From contig JAIWNF010000006.1 in the NCBI GenBank assembly GCA_025093555.1, positions 1,054,001 through 1,118,000 on the forward strand: a DNA stretch of 64,000 nt. The letters are read 5' to 3'. A program made the position numbers and the translations under genes. Under the pieces are notes generated by a model. The model was not told the origin of the DNA. It worked only from the letters and a program-made list of their open reading frames with translations, and did no database searches. Of the stretch, positions 49,897 to 61,839 are shown in pieces. How positions within the stretch are numbered: the first letter of the stretch is position 1; each line of letters starts with the position of its first letter. This DNA comes from Circinella umbellata. Taxonomy: Eukaryota > Mucoromycota > Mucoromycetes > Mucorales > Lichtheimiaceae.

Positions 49897-50610
49897 TCTG
49901 GTTATTTATTGCTTGATAATAAAAGCAGCACCGAGCAAGATGACTCCACTCGCACATATACAACAGAGGAGCTCTTAAAATTGCTTGAAACGTATGTTAC
50001 TTTCTTACCTTTATATAAACTATTACATACTATTAATATTGATGATAAATTACTAAGCAACTATTACTTTTTCTAGTTCTGAAACTCCTGACGATGATCC
50101 ATTGTACGTTAATACATCAGTTTCGACAAAAAGAATATTATGAATACTAAATAATAGATTTTCTAATGAATTTATATATATAGCAAGCCACGTCCAGAAT
50201 CAGAAGAGGGAGATTATGCATGTCTTGGTAATACCACCTGGCGCCATACATGTGGTAATAACCTTTGTATTGATCCATCAATTCGTGGACGCCATTGGAT
50301 ATACATGCACATGTATGATTTCTCGTCGTTTAGATTAGTATTGGGAAATACTAATGAACAAGATATTAGGACACAATTTCCTAGTCTCATTGAATATTTG
50401 AACAAGCATGGTTTACCATATGTCGTGTACTTGCTTGTGGTTCATCCTCGATTACTTGATATAGATCTTGAGGTGATCCACAAATGGATTAATCATGGGA
50501 GAAAGGGTCTTTTGTACGACATAGGCGAAGGTGGCGAAGACTCTGACCATGAAGAAAGTGACGCTGAGTTTGATGATGATAACAATGAACAAAGTCAAAG
50601 TGACGAATAA
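49897..50610 (+). CDS. Transposon accessory protein, acidic tail (5' end unclear)
   Basis: Three exons in phase: up to 49991, a 27-base exon at 50077-50103 (SETPDDDP) and 50184-50610. The third exon reads CLGNTTWRHTCGNNLCID, RGRHWIYMHMYDFSSF and LVLGNTNEQDI, then an acidic tail (EDSDHEESDAEFDDDNNEQ) and TAA. Three Cys and a His near its start could bind zinc. No ATG exists in frame between the upstream stop at 49894 and the first donor, so an earlier exon is missing or the start is lost. It lies inside the Tnp2 element beside the left end and is convergent with the transposase. I do not recognise it. Confidence 0.5.
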
Positions 50611-50969
50611 ATGTTTCTATCTATAATATATTTATTGGCTACTTTATAAGTTTGATTGGAGCTTGTTTTTAAAGGAAGAGAATTTGATAATCGAATTTGA
50701 AATGGAGAAGTAAATAGTGTAAAGAAAGAGAATTTTGATAAACGAATTTTGAAGTGGAGAATAAACGGAGTATATTGTGTAGTTTTTGCTATTTGAAAAA
50801 GAGAATTATGTTTAAGTGGAGAATAAAGGGTGTAAATATCGTAATAATAGAATATAAAGAAATATAGATTTGTAGTCCGCAAGGTAAAATACACGGCTAC
50901 AAAAACAACATGGTTTTTTACTTTGCAAGAAAAAAAAGCATCAAATAACAAGTAAGTCAGCTTCTGCCA

Positions 50970-52461
50970 TTATATTTGGCTGAGCTTTCCTAAATTGATA
51001 TCGCTATTAGCTACCATTTCCGGATAGATATAATAGCATTTATTGCTATCTATGCCGTGATCTTTTCCCATTTTAATAATGCCAGTGTGTGAATCGATGT
51101 TGTCACAATCAACAACGTATAACTTTCGGTATCCATCATCACCAATTGACTGCGAGCCATAAGGACAACCAGTATTCTTGTTTAATGATGCATTTACGAG
51201 GCGCACCAAGCAAAGCATTTCTTCTATGTCTAAGTATATATAATATAATATTTTTTTACATGTCAGTTAACATATCTTCAAACACGATTTGCTACTGTTT
51301 ATAATCTTACCATCGTTGAACTTGTGTGCAACAAACAAGAGGACTTCACCGAAATAAACTTTCCAATTTGCATTTGACGTTGTGCTTCTTTTTGCATACT
51401 TGTCAACTGGTATGCTAAGTTTTACAAAATGACATATTTTTTGTGTAGTACGTTTGTGTTGCAAACTATCATATATTGTTCCATTGAAAAACATGCGCTT
51501 GCCTATTGTTATGTCTGTACGCAGATTTTGTTTTTCTGGAATAGCTGTTGAATGGCCGAAGCGACGTTGCCAGTAAGTGTGTAAATGAGCTTGCAAGTCC
51601 ACTTCTATGAATTGGTCTGTAGAGCTATTGAAATAGCCCCAGAATTCAGGGGAGTTAGGAGGGGCAGAACCGTCGCTGTTTTCGTAGCGTCCAACTGAGC
51701 GAACATGGTATATGTTTTCATTATCAGGAGCATTATATATCGTCGATTCATCTTCTTCATTATTCGTGTCATTATATATGACACCGAAATAACGGCATGC
51801 CTGGTGATGCAACAGGACATTGGCTGCATTGAGGCCTGGATTTTTTTTCGATTTTATAAGTCGTTTTGTATATCCTAAGATAATAATGATATTGCGAATA
51901 TTAGAATCACAGCATAAATTAATTTTTTTGTTTATAAATTATAATATATAAAAGATTATAATACCAATTGCTCGTTCTAAACTCGCCGCTGATACCCTGG
52001 ACAGTGGGCCCAGTCTTCTCGTAATTTCACCACAGTGTAAAAGAAGATGCATATTAATAGTGTACATGTTATCACGAACTTCGGAATTCCTCATGTAACT
52101 ATGCCATATTTGAAAACATCTACATAACAGCATAACATAGAAGAAATATACAAGTTATTTAATTGTCAATCTCAATAGCATCACGAATGTATTAATTTAC
52201 CTCTCCATTTCTACAATATCGTCTTGTTCAATATACCATGATAAAGCAATAGCGCACCCTTTTGATAAGGCGACTAAAGCCTTCACATGCTGCCTGGATT
52301 GCTCTTTATATTCCTCGACGATCTGATCACAAATGACTGTTGGCAGAACAAATAAGAGCATTAGCACCCAGTCGAGGCTACGCATATTAGCGAGTTTCTT
52401 GTGAACATCTAAATATCACATATTTAGTTTCAGTATACTAAGTCAACACTTCTATACATAA

Positions 52462-52494
<33 letters not shown>

Positions 52495-54544
52495 CTACCT
52501 CTGAAAGTACCATGGAAAACGGAACTCGGAATTAAATGCGACGATTCGGCAATTGCTTTTCCAACATATTCACGTCGTTTTTGAGGCAATCGAAATGGAA
52601 TATGTGCATTGGAGTAAGAAGAAACGATCATTTCCCAAATATGTTTGCCAACATTCGATCCAAACAAATGCAAGGCATCTAATCCAACGTAGCTAAATCG
52701 ATGAAAGGCATTCAGTTTTGCCAACGGGGTTGGTGCTGTAATACCTCTTTGCTAAAGTATAAGAGAGATAATATAATAAGTAAAATTGAGATAGGGAATA
52801 GTACATGTGAGAGCTGTTTTGTTGAAATTTAGACTTACTGGAATAATCGAACCTTCTAGGAAAGCTTTTTCAGTAAAGTCGACTTTGTGACGCATTTCAT
52901 ACACACCGTTTGGGTTTCCAATAAAGGACTTTGTGGATCCAATTCCGTTTCTGCTGGGCGTGCTCTTGGGCTGAATATAGCACATGTGACAGCCGAATTC
53001 AGATCGAAATGTTTTATGATGTATCAGATCCTAGACGCTGACTATATCACCTGTCATGAAAAGGGCATGTGCTTTCAGGTGAAAAAAGCCGTCGGCACAA
53101 GATATGATCACGCCGTATTTTTGAAGGATATCCAATTCTTCGAAGAGAGGTGAAAGGAAATTATCCAGGCAATGAGTTGCAGGTTTGACTGGAATAGCCA
53201 TGACCTGAATCATTGAGGGGATTTTATACCAATAAAAAAATAACCATATTATTAGTAACGTATTTTCATAATGTCACAAAAACCAAAACAGTATCATTAT
53301 TAATAACCATGTATATTTCAATGATATATATACCTTTCAAAACTCGGAAGATTCATTACAAGAGCATTGACAAGGGTAATGCTCCCCCTCCTCGATTAAA
53401 TGGCACGAATCCATCTTGTTGGAGTCCCAGCCACAGTGTCAGGTCATCCTTGAACAGATCATTCTTCTTGTTTTGATAGATGTTACCATCCCAAATATCT
53501 TCAAGTACCCTGGGTTCCTCTTTATTTTCTCGTTCCGATCGTGGCACAAGAAGGGACTGGAACGATTGTTGGGATACGAGACAGGGAAGCTGCTTGGCAA
53601 GAGGAAAGTATGAAAGGGTCTGCGGCTGCTGTGTACGTGTAGTACCACATTGAGCACATTTTTCTTGGGAGCTGTCAAGAAAAATACCACAATTATTAGA
53701 GCATATATCATAACAATCCGGTTTTACCGGATATAAGTCCGTCATGCGTTTTTCAGCATGATATCTTGAAAGAATAGGTTTGCTTTCTATGTACACAATT
53801 TTTATTTTTATTTTAGTATACTACTATTTTATATTTCTTTATTTTTATTTTATCTTTAACGACTTACCGAATTGATCATCTTTGATATAATTATTAAACA
53901 ATTTGATGAACTTGTCATAAGCGGCATTGCTCAAGTTGTGATCCTTGGCAAGCTTATAAAATTCAATGCTGACTTTGTCTTGGAATGTTTGGACTCGTTC
54001 AACGTGTGGTATATGAATGGCAGGAGGCGGCCCAAAAAATGTAGAAATATCTCCTAGAGTTGAAGAGTCGTTTGAATCTGTCATTATTAAATTGTTAGTA
54101 AGTTGGCTGTTCTTATTTTTTCTTTATTATTTTCTCATGAAAAAACTCTCTGTGATACTTTACCAATATAGTCTATGTTTTCACTACTATCATGTGCTTC
54201 TGTACCAGGCATGGACTCTATAGAATGTTGTTTTTTTAAAATTTATATATCAAGATTTAGTTTCATATTGATCTAGACAATGTATATGTATGTATTTATT
54301 AAACTAACTGACCTGTCTTGTTTATGCGTGTTTGATTATCCCACTGTGCACTGACGCTACCACTGGTTTCTGGGATACTATTAACTTGCTGTCTAACTCT
54401 TTTGTTTTGTTGGATATACTTCTTGGCGCTTTCCACTGAGAGAGCGTTTTCATTACTTCTGCATGTAAGTTTGTGGAGTTTTTCATCTTTTGATTTATAA
54501 CAACATTCACAATCTTCACACTGTCTGTAACGCTTGCCTGCCAT
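50970..54544 (-). pseudogene. Tnp2-family transposase, copy 1 (broken)
   Basis: A multi-exon minus-strand gene. The N-terminal exon (54544-54300) has a CEDC...CC...C zinc-like motif. A linker exon follows (FYKLAKDHNLSNAAYDKF, 54084-53845), then YDICSNNCGIF with CAQCGTTR, and DIWDGNIY...DGFVPFNRG, the hallmark start of Tnp2 transposases. IPVKPATHCLDNFLSPLFEEL and LKAHALFMTGDIVSV (53213-53031) lead to FGCHMCYI and GLDALHLFGSNVGKHIW. Two lesions are visible. There is a one-base excess in a G5 run near 53384-53388 (the next frame then reads NALVMNLPSFER). There is also an in-frame TAG at 53031-53033 between SV and DLIHHK. The C-terminus ends at 50970 (NLGKLSQI), resembling the NSI end of copy 2. 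Confidence 0.75.
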
Positions 54545-55153
54545 TTGTTATATCGATCAAAAGTAATAAAATAAAAAAAAGGAGAGAGTAATAAGTCAAC
54601 AAGACCAAAAAAAATAAAAAATAAAATAAACTGAAGTTTACTAAAATAAAATAATATCACTATTTATACTAAATACTTATCAATGGCCAGGCATATCAAT
54701 GTATGTTTATATGAAACAGGTACAGTCTTCCGATTTGTTCATGACTACGAAACTAAAGGTTCCAAGTCATATACCTTTTGCCGTCGACAAAAACATATAT
54801 ATCAATGCAGCTGCCAATTGTTAGCAATATTTTAATCATTGAAACATATAAGAAACATACAAATCTCAGTGAATCATAATTGATGGTTTTAGCTGTATTC
54901 AAACATATAAAAAAATAACTGACTGTCTATGAGAACATTGTTAGTTGGATACAACACCACAAAGGTTACTCAAAATAGTTTATTACGTTTTATACATATT
55001 ATCCGAACAATATTAGATTCCCTCTTATTATATCGGTGTGTCAATTCTAGTACCAACATCTTTTTTTTTTCAATCCTTGTGTTTATTTTTTTTTATATCG
55101 CTCCCTTATTTTTGTTTTACTAACTTTCTTTCTTCCTTCCTTCAAGATCTGTC

Positions 55154-56048
55154 ATGTCAATGAGTACTAATACTTCGTTCAACAATTTGTTTTCTGATGA
55201 AGACATCTTTAATCAGCAGGAACAGGTTTCATTAACCAACCGCTTTGAGATTTCCGAAGATCTCAACTGTTCAAAGCAAGATTTTGACAAGTTCAAGGAG
55301 GATACTGAAAAAAGGCTTGAACGCATTGAAAATGCATTATTTGCTGCAACAAAACATAGGGAGCAAATAATCACTTTGCTTCAAGGACTCTCGGATAAGG
55401 TATAGTTTATATGACAATGCAAAAACTTATAGCATTACATTAGCTTTCTTGTTATTAACAGAATATCTTTATTGTCATGTATAGGCCGCACACCCTAGCC
55501 CTCCCCCTCCATCATCCGATGCTGCTGCACCTCTACCAGAATCATTCGTGGAACCGAAATCAAAGTCACCAAAGGCTATTTTACAAGCACTCACAGACAT
55601 AGATGGTTCCGCTGAGCAAGGTAAGCAAAGCTTGATAACGCTTCAATATACAATTGAACGCGTTATCAAGGACAAGGAAACGGAAGTCAGCGATGACATT
55701 AAGAAGGCGCCTTGGACAGCTCTGAGTACCATTCAGAAAGATCTGAAGGACTCGATCACCAGTGAGGTAGTCAAAGAAGTGAAAAAGGTACTGCCTCACT
55801 TTCCTCATGATCTGAATGGTAATGATTGGATCATCCAATATCTATTATGCAAGAGATGGAATAATGTTGGAGCTAGTCAGAGGCGTTGCGAAGGGAATGA
55901 AAGTAACAAACGACGTAGAATTAACTCGTAAGTAAATGCTTTTTTAGTACTATTGTCAGACTCAACCATAGCATATTCTGTAGTAATATAAGAAATGGAA
56001 TTACTAACTTTTTTTTTCGTTTACTCTAGCGACTCTACCTCTGACTAA
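55154..56048 (+). CDS. Transposon-borne coiled-coil nuclear-type protein
   Basis: Three exons (55154-55399, 55485-55927, 56030-56048) join in phase to 235 residues. The first exon is acidic and contains a heptad-like helix (FKEDTEKRLERIENALFAAT, then HREQIITLLQGL). Exon 2 begins with a Pro/Ser linker (HPSPPPPSSDAAAPLP), then two amphipathic helices (TLQYTIERVIKDKE, SITSEVVKEVKKVLPHF). It ends with NKRRRIN, a plausible nuclear localisation signal. It is divergent from the transposase and shares the spacer 54545-55153. The frame is intact although the transposase is broken. It may be an accessory DNA-binding or oligomerising factor like TnpA of En/Spm; that is inference. Confidence 0.65.
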
Positions 56049-56510
56049 CAAGGTAAGTATCCTTCACTGAGCATAGCTACGTCAATATTCGATATTAATA
56101 AACATAACATTACATCTAGTAATACAATTATAAAATATTTAATAGTACTCATTTTTATTATGCATGTTTTTGGAAAATAGTTAGATAGTTAGTTAGATGT
56201 TTTGTTTTTGTCTTTATCTAGTAGTTTTTGTATGTTCCATAGTAGTCTCTGTTCAACTATTTTAATAAAATTACCCAATATTATATATTCATTCATTCAA
56301 AAGAATAAGCCACCAATAAGCTCCTATGAGGCTTCATTTATAACTCGTCTCGTTTAGTTACCGATAATAATTTGGTATAATACAATCATTTATACATGTT
56401 TTTTGAATGAATAATAAACTTTGATTAGAACAGCGACAGTTTGTCGGGTTTATTGTTTTAAAAAAATGGTGTCACGCTGGATTGAATGAGCGCTTTGTAC
56501 CACACAGGGT

Positions 56511-56623
56511 TTGGCCGCATCCTGCCGCACTTGGCCGCACTTGGCCGCACTTGGCCTCAAGCGCATAGTGCGGCCAGATGCAGCCAAGTGCGGCCAGATG
56601 CGGCCAAATCTTTTTTTATGGTG
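56511..56623. repeat. Subterminal TTGGCCGCAC array, right, with palindrome
   Basis: Copies of TTGGCCGCAC in one orientation (56512-56560) are followed by their inverse (GTGCGGCCA, 56567-56608). The right subterminal region is therefore itself a large imperfect palindrome, unlike the left end. Confidence 0.75.
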
Positions 56624-57215
56624 CAGTATTCATCGAATAGTGATAGTTAACCAGAGACAGGATTAATAGTGAATGTACAACAAAGTGTGTTCAAAATATG
56701 GACCATGGTTAGCGATTGAATAAATGAGTAAAAATGAATTGTATCAACAACATAATTACATACAGTACTCAATGGTAATAAACAAGTACGTGACAAAGTT
56801 GAAAAAAAATACATACATACCCAGATAAGAAAGAAGAAAAAGCATCTGTGTGAAGTTGCTGAAAAGAGGCACTGTTATCAACAAGGTGTTGAGAAGGTTT
56901 TTTTTAATGGCTAGAATGATTTGTGTATTTTCAACTTCTATGGAAACAAAGTAGCCAACTGAAAAAAAGGGAAGATCTTAGATGACGTTAAAGGAAGGTC
57001 GTGTCAATAATGTTACGTACTAATAAAAGATTGATATTATATGATATAAGATAGAATAATACTATTATAAACCCGGTAAATATTTAAGAAAGCTCACCGG
57101 ACACCGGTTTAGCGAATTACCGGTATTTTACTAAGTATATAAAAAATATTTAAGAGATACTACCGGTTTAGCGAAATACCAGTTTAACGAGCACCGGTTT
57201 AGCGAATACTTACTG

Positions 57216-57493
57216 TAAATACCCTCCCTTCTTTTCACTTTCGATTCTTTTTCTTCAGTTCACCATGAGAAATTTTTGGCACATTTGGCACATTTGGCAC
57301 AAAAGTTTGATAAAAAAGGAAAAGGGGTCTAAAATTAATTATTTTTTGTGAGAGCGGAAGGTCAAATTGGTAAAGTTGAAAGGGAATAGTGAGAAGATTT
57401 TGAAGGTGTTGAGTCTACTTTGAGACATTTGGCACAAAAGTTTGATAAAAAAGGAAAATAAAAATAGTAACTGAGGAGGGTGGAGGGTGGAGT
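57216..57493. repeat. Spacer with TTTGGCACA repeats
   Basis: TTTGGCACA occurs three times in tandem at about 57277-57303 and again near 57425, each time followed by AAAGTTTGATAAAAAAGGAAAA. This resembles a subterminal repeat array of the second Tnp2 element, whose coding region starts right after, but no terminal inverted end could be fixed. Confidence 0.5.
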
Positions 57494-60400
57494 CTAAATA
57501 CTGTTGATATCCCCGAGCTGAATGTCACCTGGGATCATTTCAGGAAAAACTAAGTAATAGTGGCCATCATGCAATGAGGATTTAAGCAATCCAGCATTGG
57601 TCTTTACGTTATTAGCATGTGTTATGTACAGCTTATCTGAAATACTTGTATTTCTACTTGTCCGAAAACCAATTGGGACGCCCTTTCTTGTTCGTCGCGA
57701 GCCATATTCTGTCATCCTAATATTGCCATAAACTTTCAGCAAGCAAAGGGGATGCTCAATGCCTAAATTATAAAAAAGGTAAATAATCTATTTATATATG
57801 TGTATGTATTGCATTAAGTTCTATGAAATCGTACCCTCATAAGCGTGTGTAAAAAATAGTAGAATGTCTCCAAAAAATACTCCTGAACCAGATGTGGTTG
57901 GCAGTATTAATTTGACTAAGGTATCCAGTTTTTTGGCAGTACTTGGGTATTCTTGGCAGCGGAATATCATATCACCTTTGAGAAGTCATTTTCTGACATG
58001 AATGTTGTTGTCTAAGATACTGCGAAGTACTCGATCATCGCGAAACTGAAAATGCCAGTAGTTTGTTAAGTATTTGACCAGATTATATTTTGCATTATAA
58101 TCAGTGACACTTGCAATATTGTGATTCCATAGCATCATTTCTTCATATTCTTCATCTTCATCAGGTACAATATATCGATTTAATGGGAGCTCTCCTATTG
58201 GGTCATCGCTCTTATACACACGCTCAAAGTTACGCATGATTAGTTGACGTTTTATTATCTTGGCAGCGTTAGCTCCAGGTCAGACACGAAGTTTTATATG
58301 GCGTTTGAAAAACCCTATATTGTGCAAATAGATAGTAAGTATATATTCAATAGTGTAGCAATGGGGTATTGAGTAATAATATACTAACCAATTGCACGCT
58401 CTGCAGATCGTGTACTATAACCACGCAAGGGGCCAAGCTTTTCAATAATGTCCGGGAAGTGACGAAGTAAGTGAAAATTCACTGTATATAAATTGTGATC
58501 CATTTTATTCTTCATGTGTAGGTGCCAGGCATGCAAGTGTCTAAATGTAATCAAATCTTAGATTAGTTTTTATTGAAGTTAAATAACAAGATAGAAAAAG
58601 TTACACTTACTTTTTTATATTAGCGTGATCTTCTCTGACGATTTCCCATTGTAAGGACAAGGTACATCCTATTACAAGAGACATTAAGGCTTGGACCTGA
58701 TGTGAATCTCAACCATTTTCTTCTACTAGCTGCTCAAACACAAGTGTTGGGACTATTATCTGAAGGAACATAATCCAGTCAACGGAATGTATAAGGCCTG
58801 CCTTTTTCGAAACGTCTATCAATGAAATAAGTATGTTAATAAAAGTTGATAAATTAATTTATCATACAGGTACATATATAAAAAAATGTGTACATACCTC
58901 TGAATGCTCCTTCAAAAATTCTAGATGGCATTGTGGATCCTGAATCAACAATAGCCCTACCTATATTTGAACAGAGTCTGTTGTGAAGTTTGATGGTCGA
59001 ATTCACGTCTGTTGCAAAGTTTCCGGTTATCATATCCCATAGCTTTCTGATAACGTTGGCTCCAATGCAATGCATTTCATCCAACCCAAAAAAGCTGTAC
59101 CCATGGAATGCCTTTAACTGGCCGAACAGAGTTGCCCTTTTGATACCAAATTCCTATATTATAATGCAAGCAAAAAAGGTCAGTAAATGAAAAAGGTTAA
59201 TTATTCGTTAATGTTATTTAAACTTACCGGCATTCCTTGTACAAATTCATCATCTGTTCTTGGCTCGGACATGGCAATTGTTCCAGGGTAGTAACGACCA
59301 TGTCCTTTACCTGCGGGACTGATTTCAGAAGTGGTTTTGATGCGGCATTGCCTACATCCATATAGAGAATTATTTCCAGTATGGTGCGCAATCTCCTGGC
59401 ATCCTATCAAGTCCCCCGAAGCTAGCAGTAAATGTACCTTTACATGAATTGGGCCACCTTCACAATATATATTTATGCCAGTATTCTCAAGAACAAAAAG
59501 CTCTCTCAAAAGTGGTGTGAGGAAACTATATATGTTGCCTGTATGATCTGCGGGAATGATTGCCACTTACATCATGTGTTTTGTTTTGTATCTACCGTCA
59601 CCGCTCGATATAACGATACACCCCGTCAGACCAAAAGTGCATCGTTATATCGAATTATCATTATATCGAATTCTTGATCCGAGCTGTAATGATCGGGTAA
59701 AATTCTATCCTTATGTACTTGGCCTCACATGTATATGTCTTACAAAAAGAAGAGAACCCTAAACACATTATATCATTCGTACTGTAACTAAGCTATAAAA
59801 ATAAAATAGATCTTTTTTTTTCTTTGTACGTACAGTGTTTATTTTCAAATATTCCTTAACATATTCCTTCTAACTGAATTAAAATCATATCGTCACATAT
59901 AATTAATGCTAATCCCTTATAAGAAAAAAAATGCGAGTGTTGTACTTCTATAATCAGCATCAGAAAACTGTCTATTGTTTATACGTAAAGACATTCAAAA
60001 TGACAAGAACAAGTTCGACTTGCAAAGTTAGTATAATAAAAAAAATCTGATTTTGAAAAGAAAGAAGAAGAAGCAGCATATCACTGGTTTTTCTTTTTTT
60101 GGAAAAGGCGATGCCTGAAGATAAATTTGATGTTCAAACTCTTCACAAAAATATTTGAAAACTAAAGTAAAAACATAAAAAATTGCCCATCAAACTAGTA
60201 TTATTTCCTTTTAAAAAAAATAAAGATATGATTTGTCCGCTCGATATAACGATATTTTTGCCAAAGCTCTATCAGATATCGTTATATAAAATTAACGATA
60301 TTTCCCCGCTTAATCTGTCTTGAACCCAAAACCCTATCGTTATATCGAAATATCGTTATATCGAATATCGTTATAGCGAGCGGTGACGGTATATTATTAA

Positions 60401-61749
60401 AGGTATGTATAAGTTTTAATAATAGTGATATTTTTTTATAAAGAGTTTTTAGTCACTGATAGTTACCTTTCTTGTGGTGATAGACTCAATAATACGAGAT
60501 GTATGATAGTCATTCTCGAATTTCCACCTTCCTTGAATGGTGTGAAACCATCAACAAATAAAGATACTGCAAGAGATAAGTTTGTTTCTGTCTGGTTTTG
60601 GAAAAGGTGGGCTTTCAGTGTTCTGTACACAGTACCATCAGTTACAGTATATCTGTCAGCACTTCTTCTCCTGGTTCCAACGGTTGCAAAGTTACTGTAT
60701 CGAGGATAGACATACGGATATCACTGTCTGCAATCATGTATGCCAGCTGTCGTCTGAGTGGGAAGTATGACATGGATGCAACTGGTTTTCCACTGGAAAG
60801 AAATTGTTCTTTGCCACATGAGAAATCATCCATCGAATTTGGTGGGAAGAGTCGACAATGACCTGGACAAATGCGGTATTCGGTTTCCTAGAGGTTAAAC
60901 ATTTTTTCCAGATGCGCTTCGCTTTTTGCTGGTGAAAACAACGGCTTTCTGTCTATATATTTTTCAAGTAAGTTTAATAACATCTTATGTAAAGTGAATT
61001 GACAATTCTTAAACAAACAAATCTTACCAAAACTATCATCCACAATCCATTCGTTCAACAGTGATAATAACGATGTGTAGGCATCACAGCTGACGTTATG
61101 TTCTTGGATCCAGCTGTACAGTTCAAAGCTCTTTTTCTTGTGTTTGTCAAGTGGGACAGTTCCCTGGACCATCTCTTCAAAAGGAATGCCAGTACAGAGC
61201 AGAGGCTCTTTATCCCAGGGATCAACGTAAAAACCTTCTTCTTCATCAACATACACTTGATCCATTCCCTCAACAGCGACGGCCTCTTGTCCTGGTGCAT
61301 TTCCTTGACCTTTGTCATCTTCATTGTCGCTATGATCATTATAGTTATCATCCGTTGCAAAATCATCATCATCGGTCATATGATTATCATCATTATCATC
61401 ACAGTTGTCTGTATATGGTTGCTGTGCAAGAGCAGGCAGACTGTTCCCGAAATCGTACTCGATCATATCATCGTCATACATATCTTGGTCAAGTGCTCCT
61501 TGCACCATGTTTATAGCACTGGGATCCATGTCAAATGCATCAGAGAGCACTTCAGGGTCCTCGTTCATAGGCATGTATTGCTGAATTTCGCCATCTAAAT
61601 ATGTATTGTAAATATATAAGAACAACTAACCATAATATAATTTCACCAAGTTATATTTACATACCGCATGCTGCCACATGTGCATTATATCGCGTTTTCA
61701 GCTGATCGACACTGCACATCATATAGGTAATAAGTTTGGGATTAGGCAT
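57494..61749 (-). pseudogene. Tnp2-family transposase, copy 2 (broken, divergent)
   Basis: Same domain order as copy 1 but clearly diverged. It has an N-terminal exon (from 61749, MPNPKLITYMMCS), a long acidic exon (61590-61030) ending LYSWIQEHNVSCDAYTSLL, YRICPGHCRLF with Cys pattern (about 60880), DGFTPFKEG (about 60540), then MAIIPADHTGNIYSFLTPLL (59566), VKVHLLLASGDLIGCQEI, YGCRQCRIKT, and FFGLDEMHCIGANVIRKLW (59090-59040). Further exons run down to NSI and TAA/TAG at 57494. Two in-frame TGA codons kill it: 58709-58711, and 57986-57988 (between HVRK and LLKGDMIF, where the frame continues). A MITE (59595-60389) sits in the intron upstream of exon 59566. Together they indicate an old, inactive copy. 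Confidence 0.72.
59595..60389. mobile_element. MITE with TA target duplication
   Basis: A 795-base element with inverted ends CCGTCACCGCTCGATATAACG and its complement (last base 60389), flanked by TA (59593-59594 and 60390-60391). Many copies of TCGATATAACGAT or its inverse occur near both ends (59650, 60240, 60270, 60340-60370). It has no coding capacity. The TA duplication points to mobilisation by a Tc1/mariner or pogo transposase. It lies in an intron of the Tnp2 copy-2 pseudogene. Confidence 0.88.
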
Positions 61750-61839
61750 GATTTGTTTTATAAAAAAAGTAGTTGAAGTTATTATGTCAAACCAAGTATC
61801 ATAAAAAGTGGTTCCTTTTATAGGCTCAGGATGTTTCAA

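Larger units (their letters stand above)
49599..56623. mobile_element. Tnp2-type (CACTA-like) transposon, copy 1
   Basis: A 7,025-base element with short inverted ends CACCATAAAAAAA...TTTTTTTATGGTG, flanked by CA on both sides (putative 2-bp duplication). Behind the ends lie arrays of a 10-base unit, TTGGCCGCAC. It holds three genes: a plus-strand acidic protein (49897-50610), the minus-strand Tnp2 transposase (50970-54544, broken) and a plus-strand coiled-coil protein (55154-56048). Its insertion inside the pogo-like element sets the order of events. The right interior (56049-56510) is non-coding. Confidence 0.75.
49467..57215. mobile_element. Pogo/Tc1-like non-autonomous element split by a Tnp2 element
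   Basis: Inverted ends CAGTAAGTATTCG (49467) and CGAATACTTACTG (57203-57215) are each flanked by TA, the target of Tc1/mariner/pogo transposons. The CAGTA start also fits. Internal to both ends are copies of the phrase ACCGGTTTAGCGAATTACC in opposite orientations (49510-49535; 57105-57200). Subtracting the 7,027-base insertion leaves about 720 bases with no transposase, so this is MITE-like. The Tnp2 element (49599-56623) interrupts it. Confidence 0.75.

Noticed and set aside
61098..61598. Plus-strand ORFs opposite the acidic exon of Tnp2 copy 2
   Set aside because: Antisense of GAT/GAC runs; the minus strand aligns with the Tnp2 layout of copy 1.
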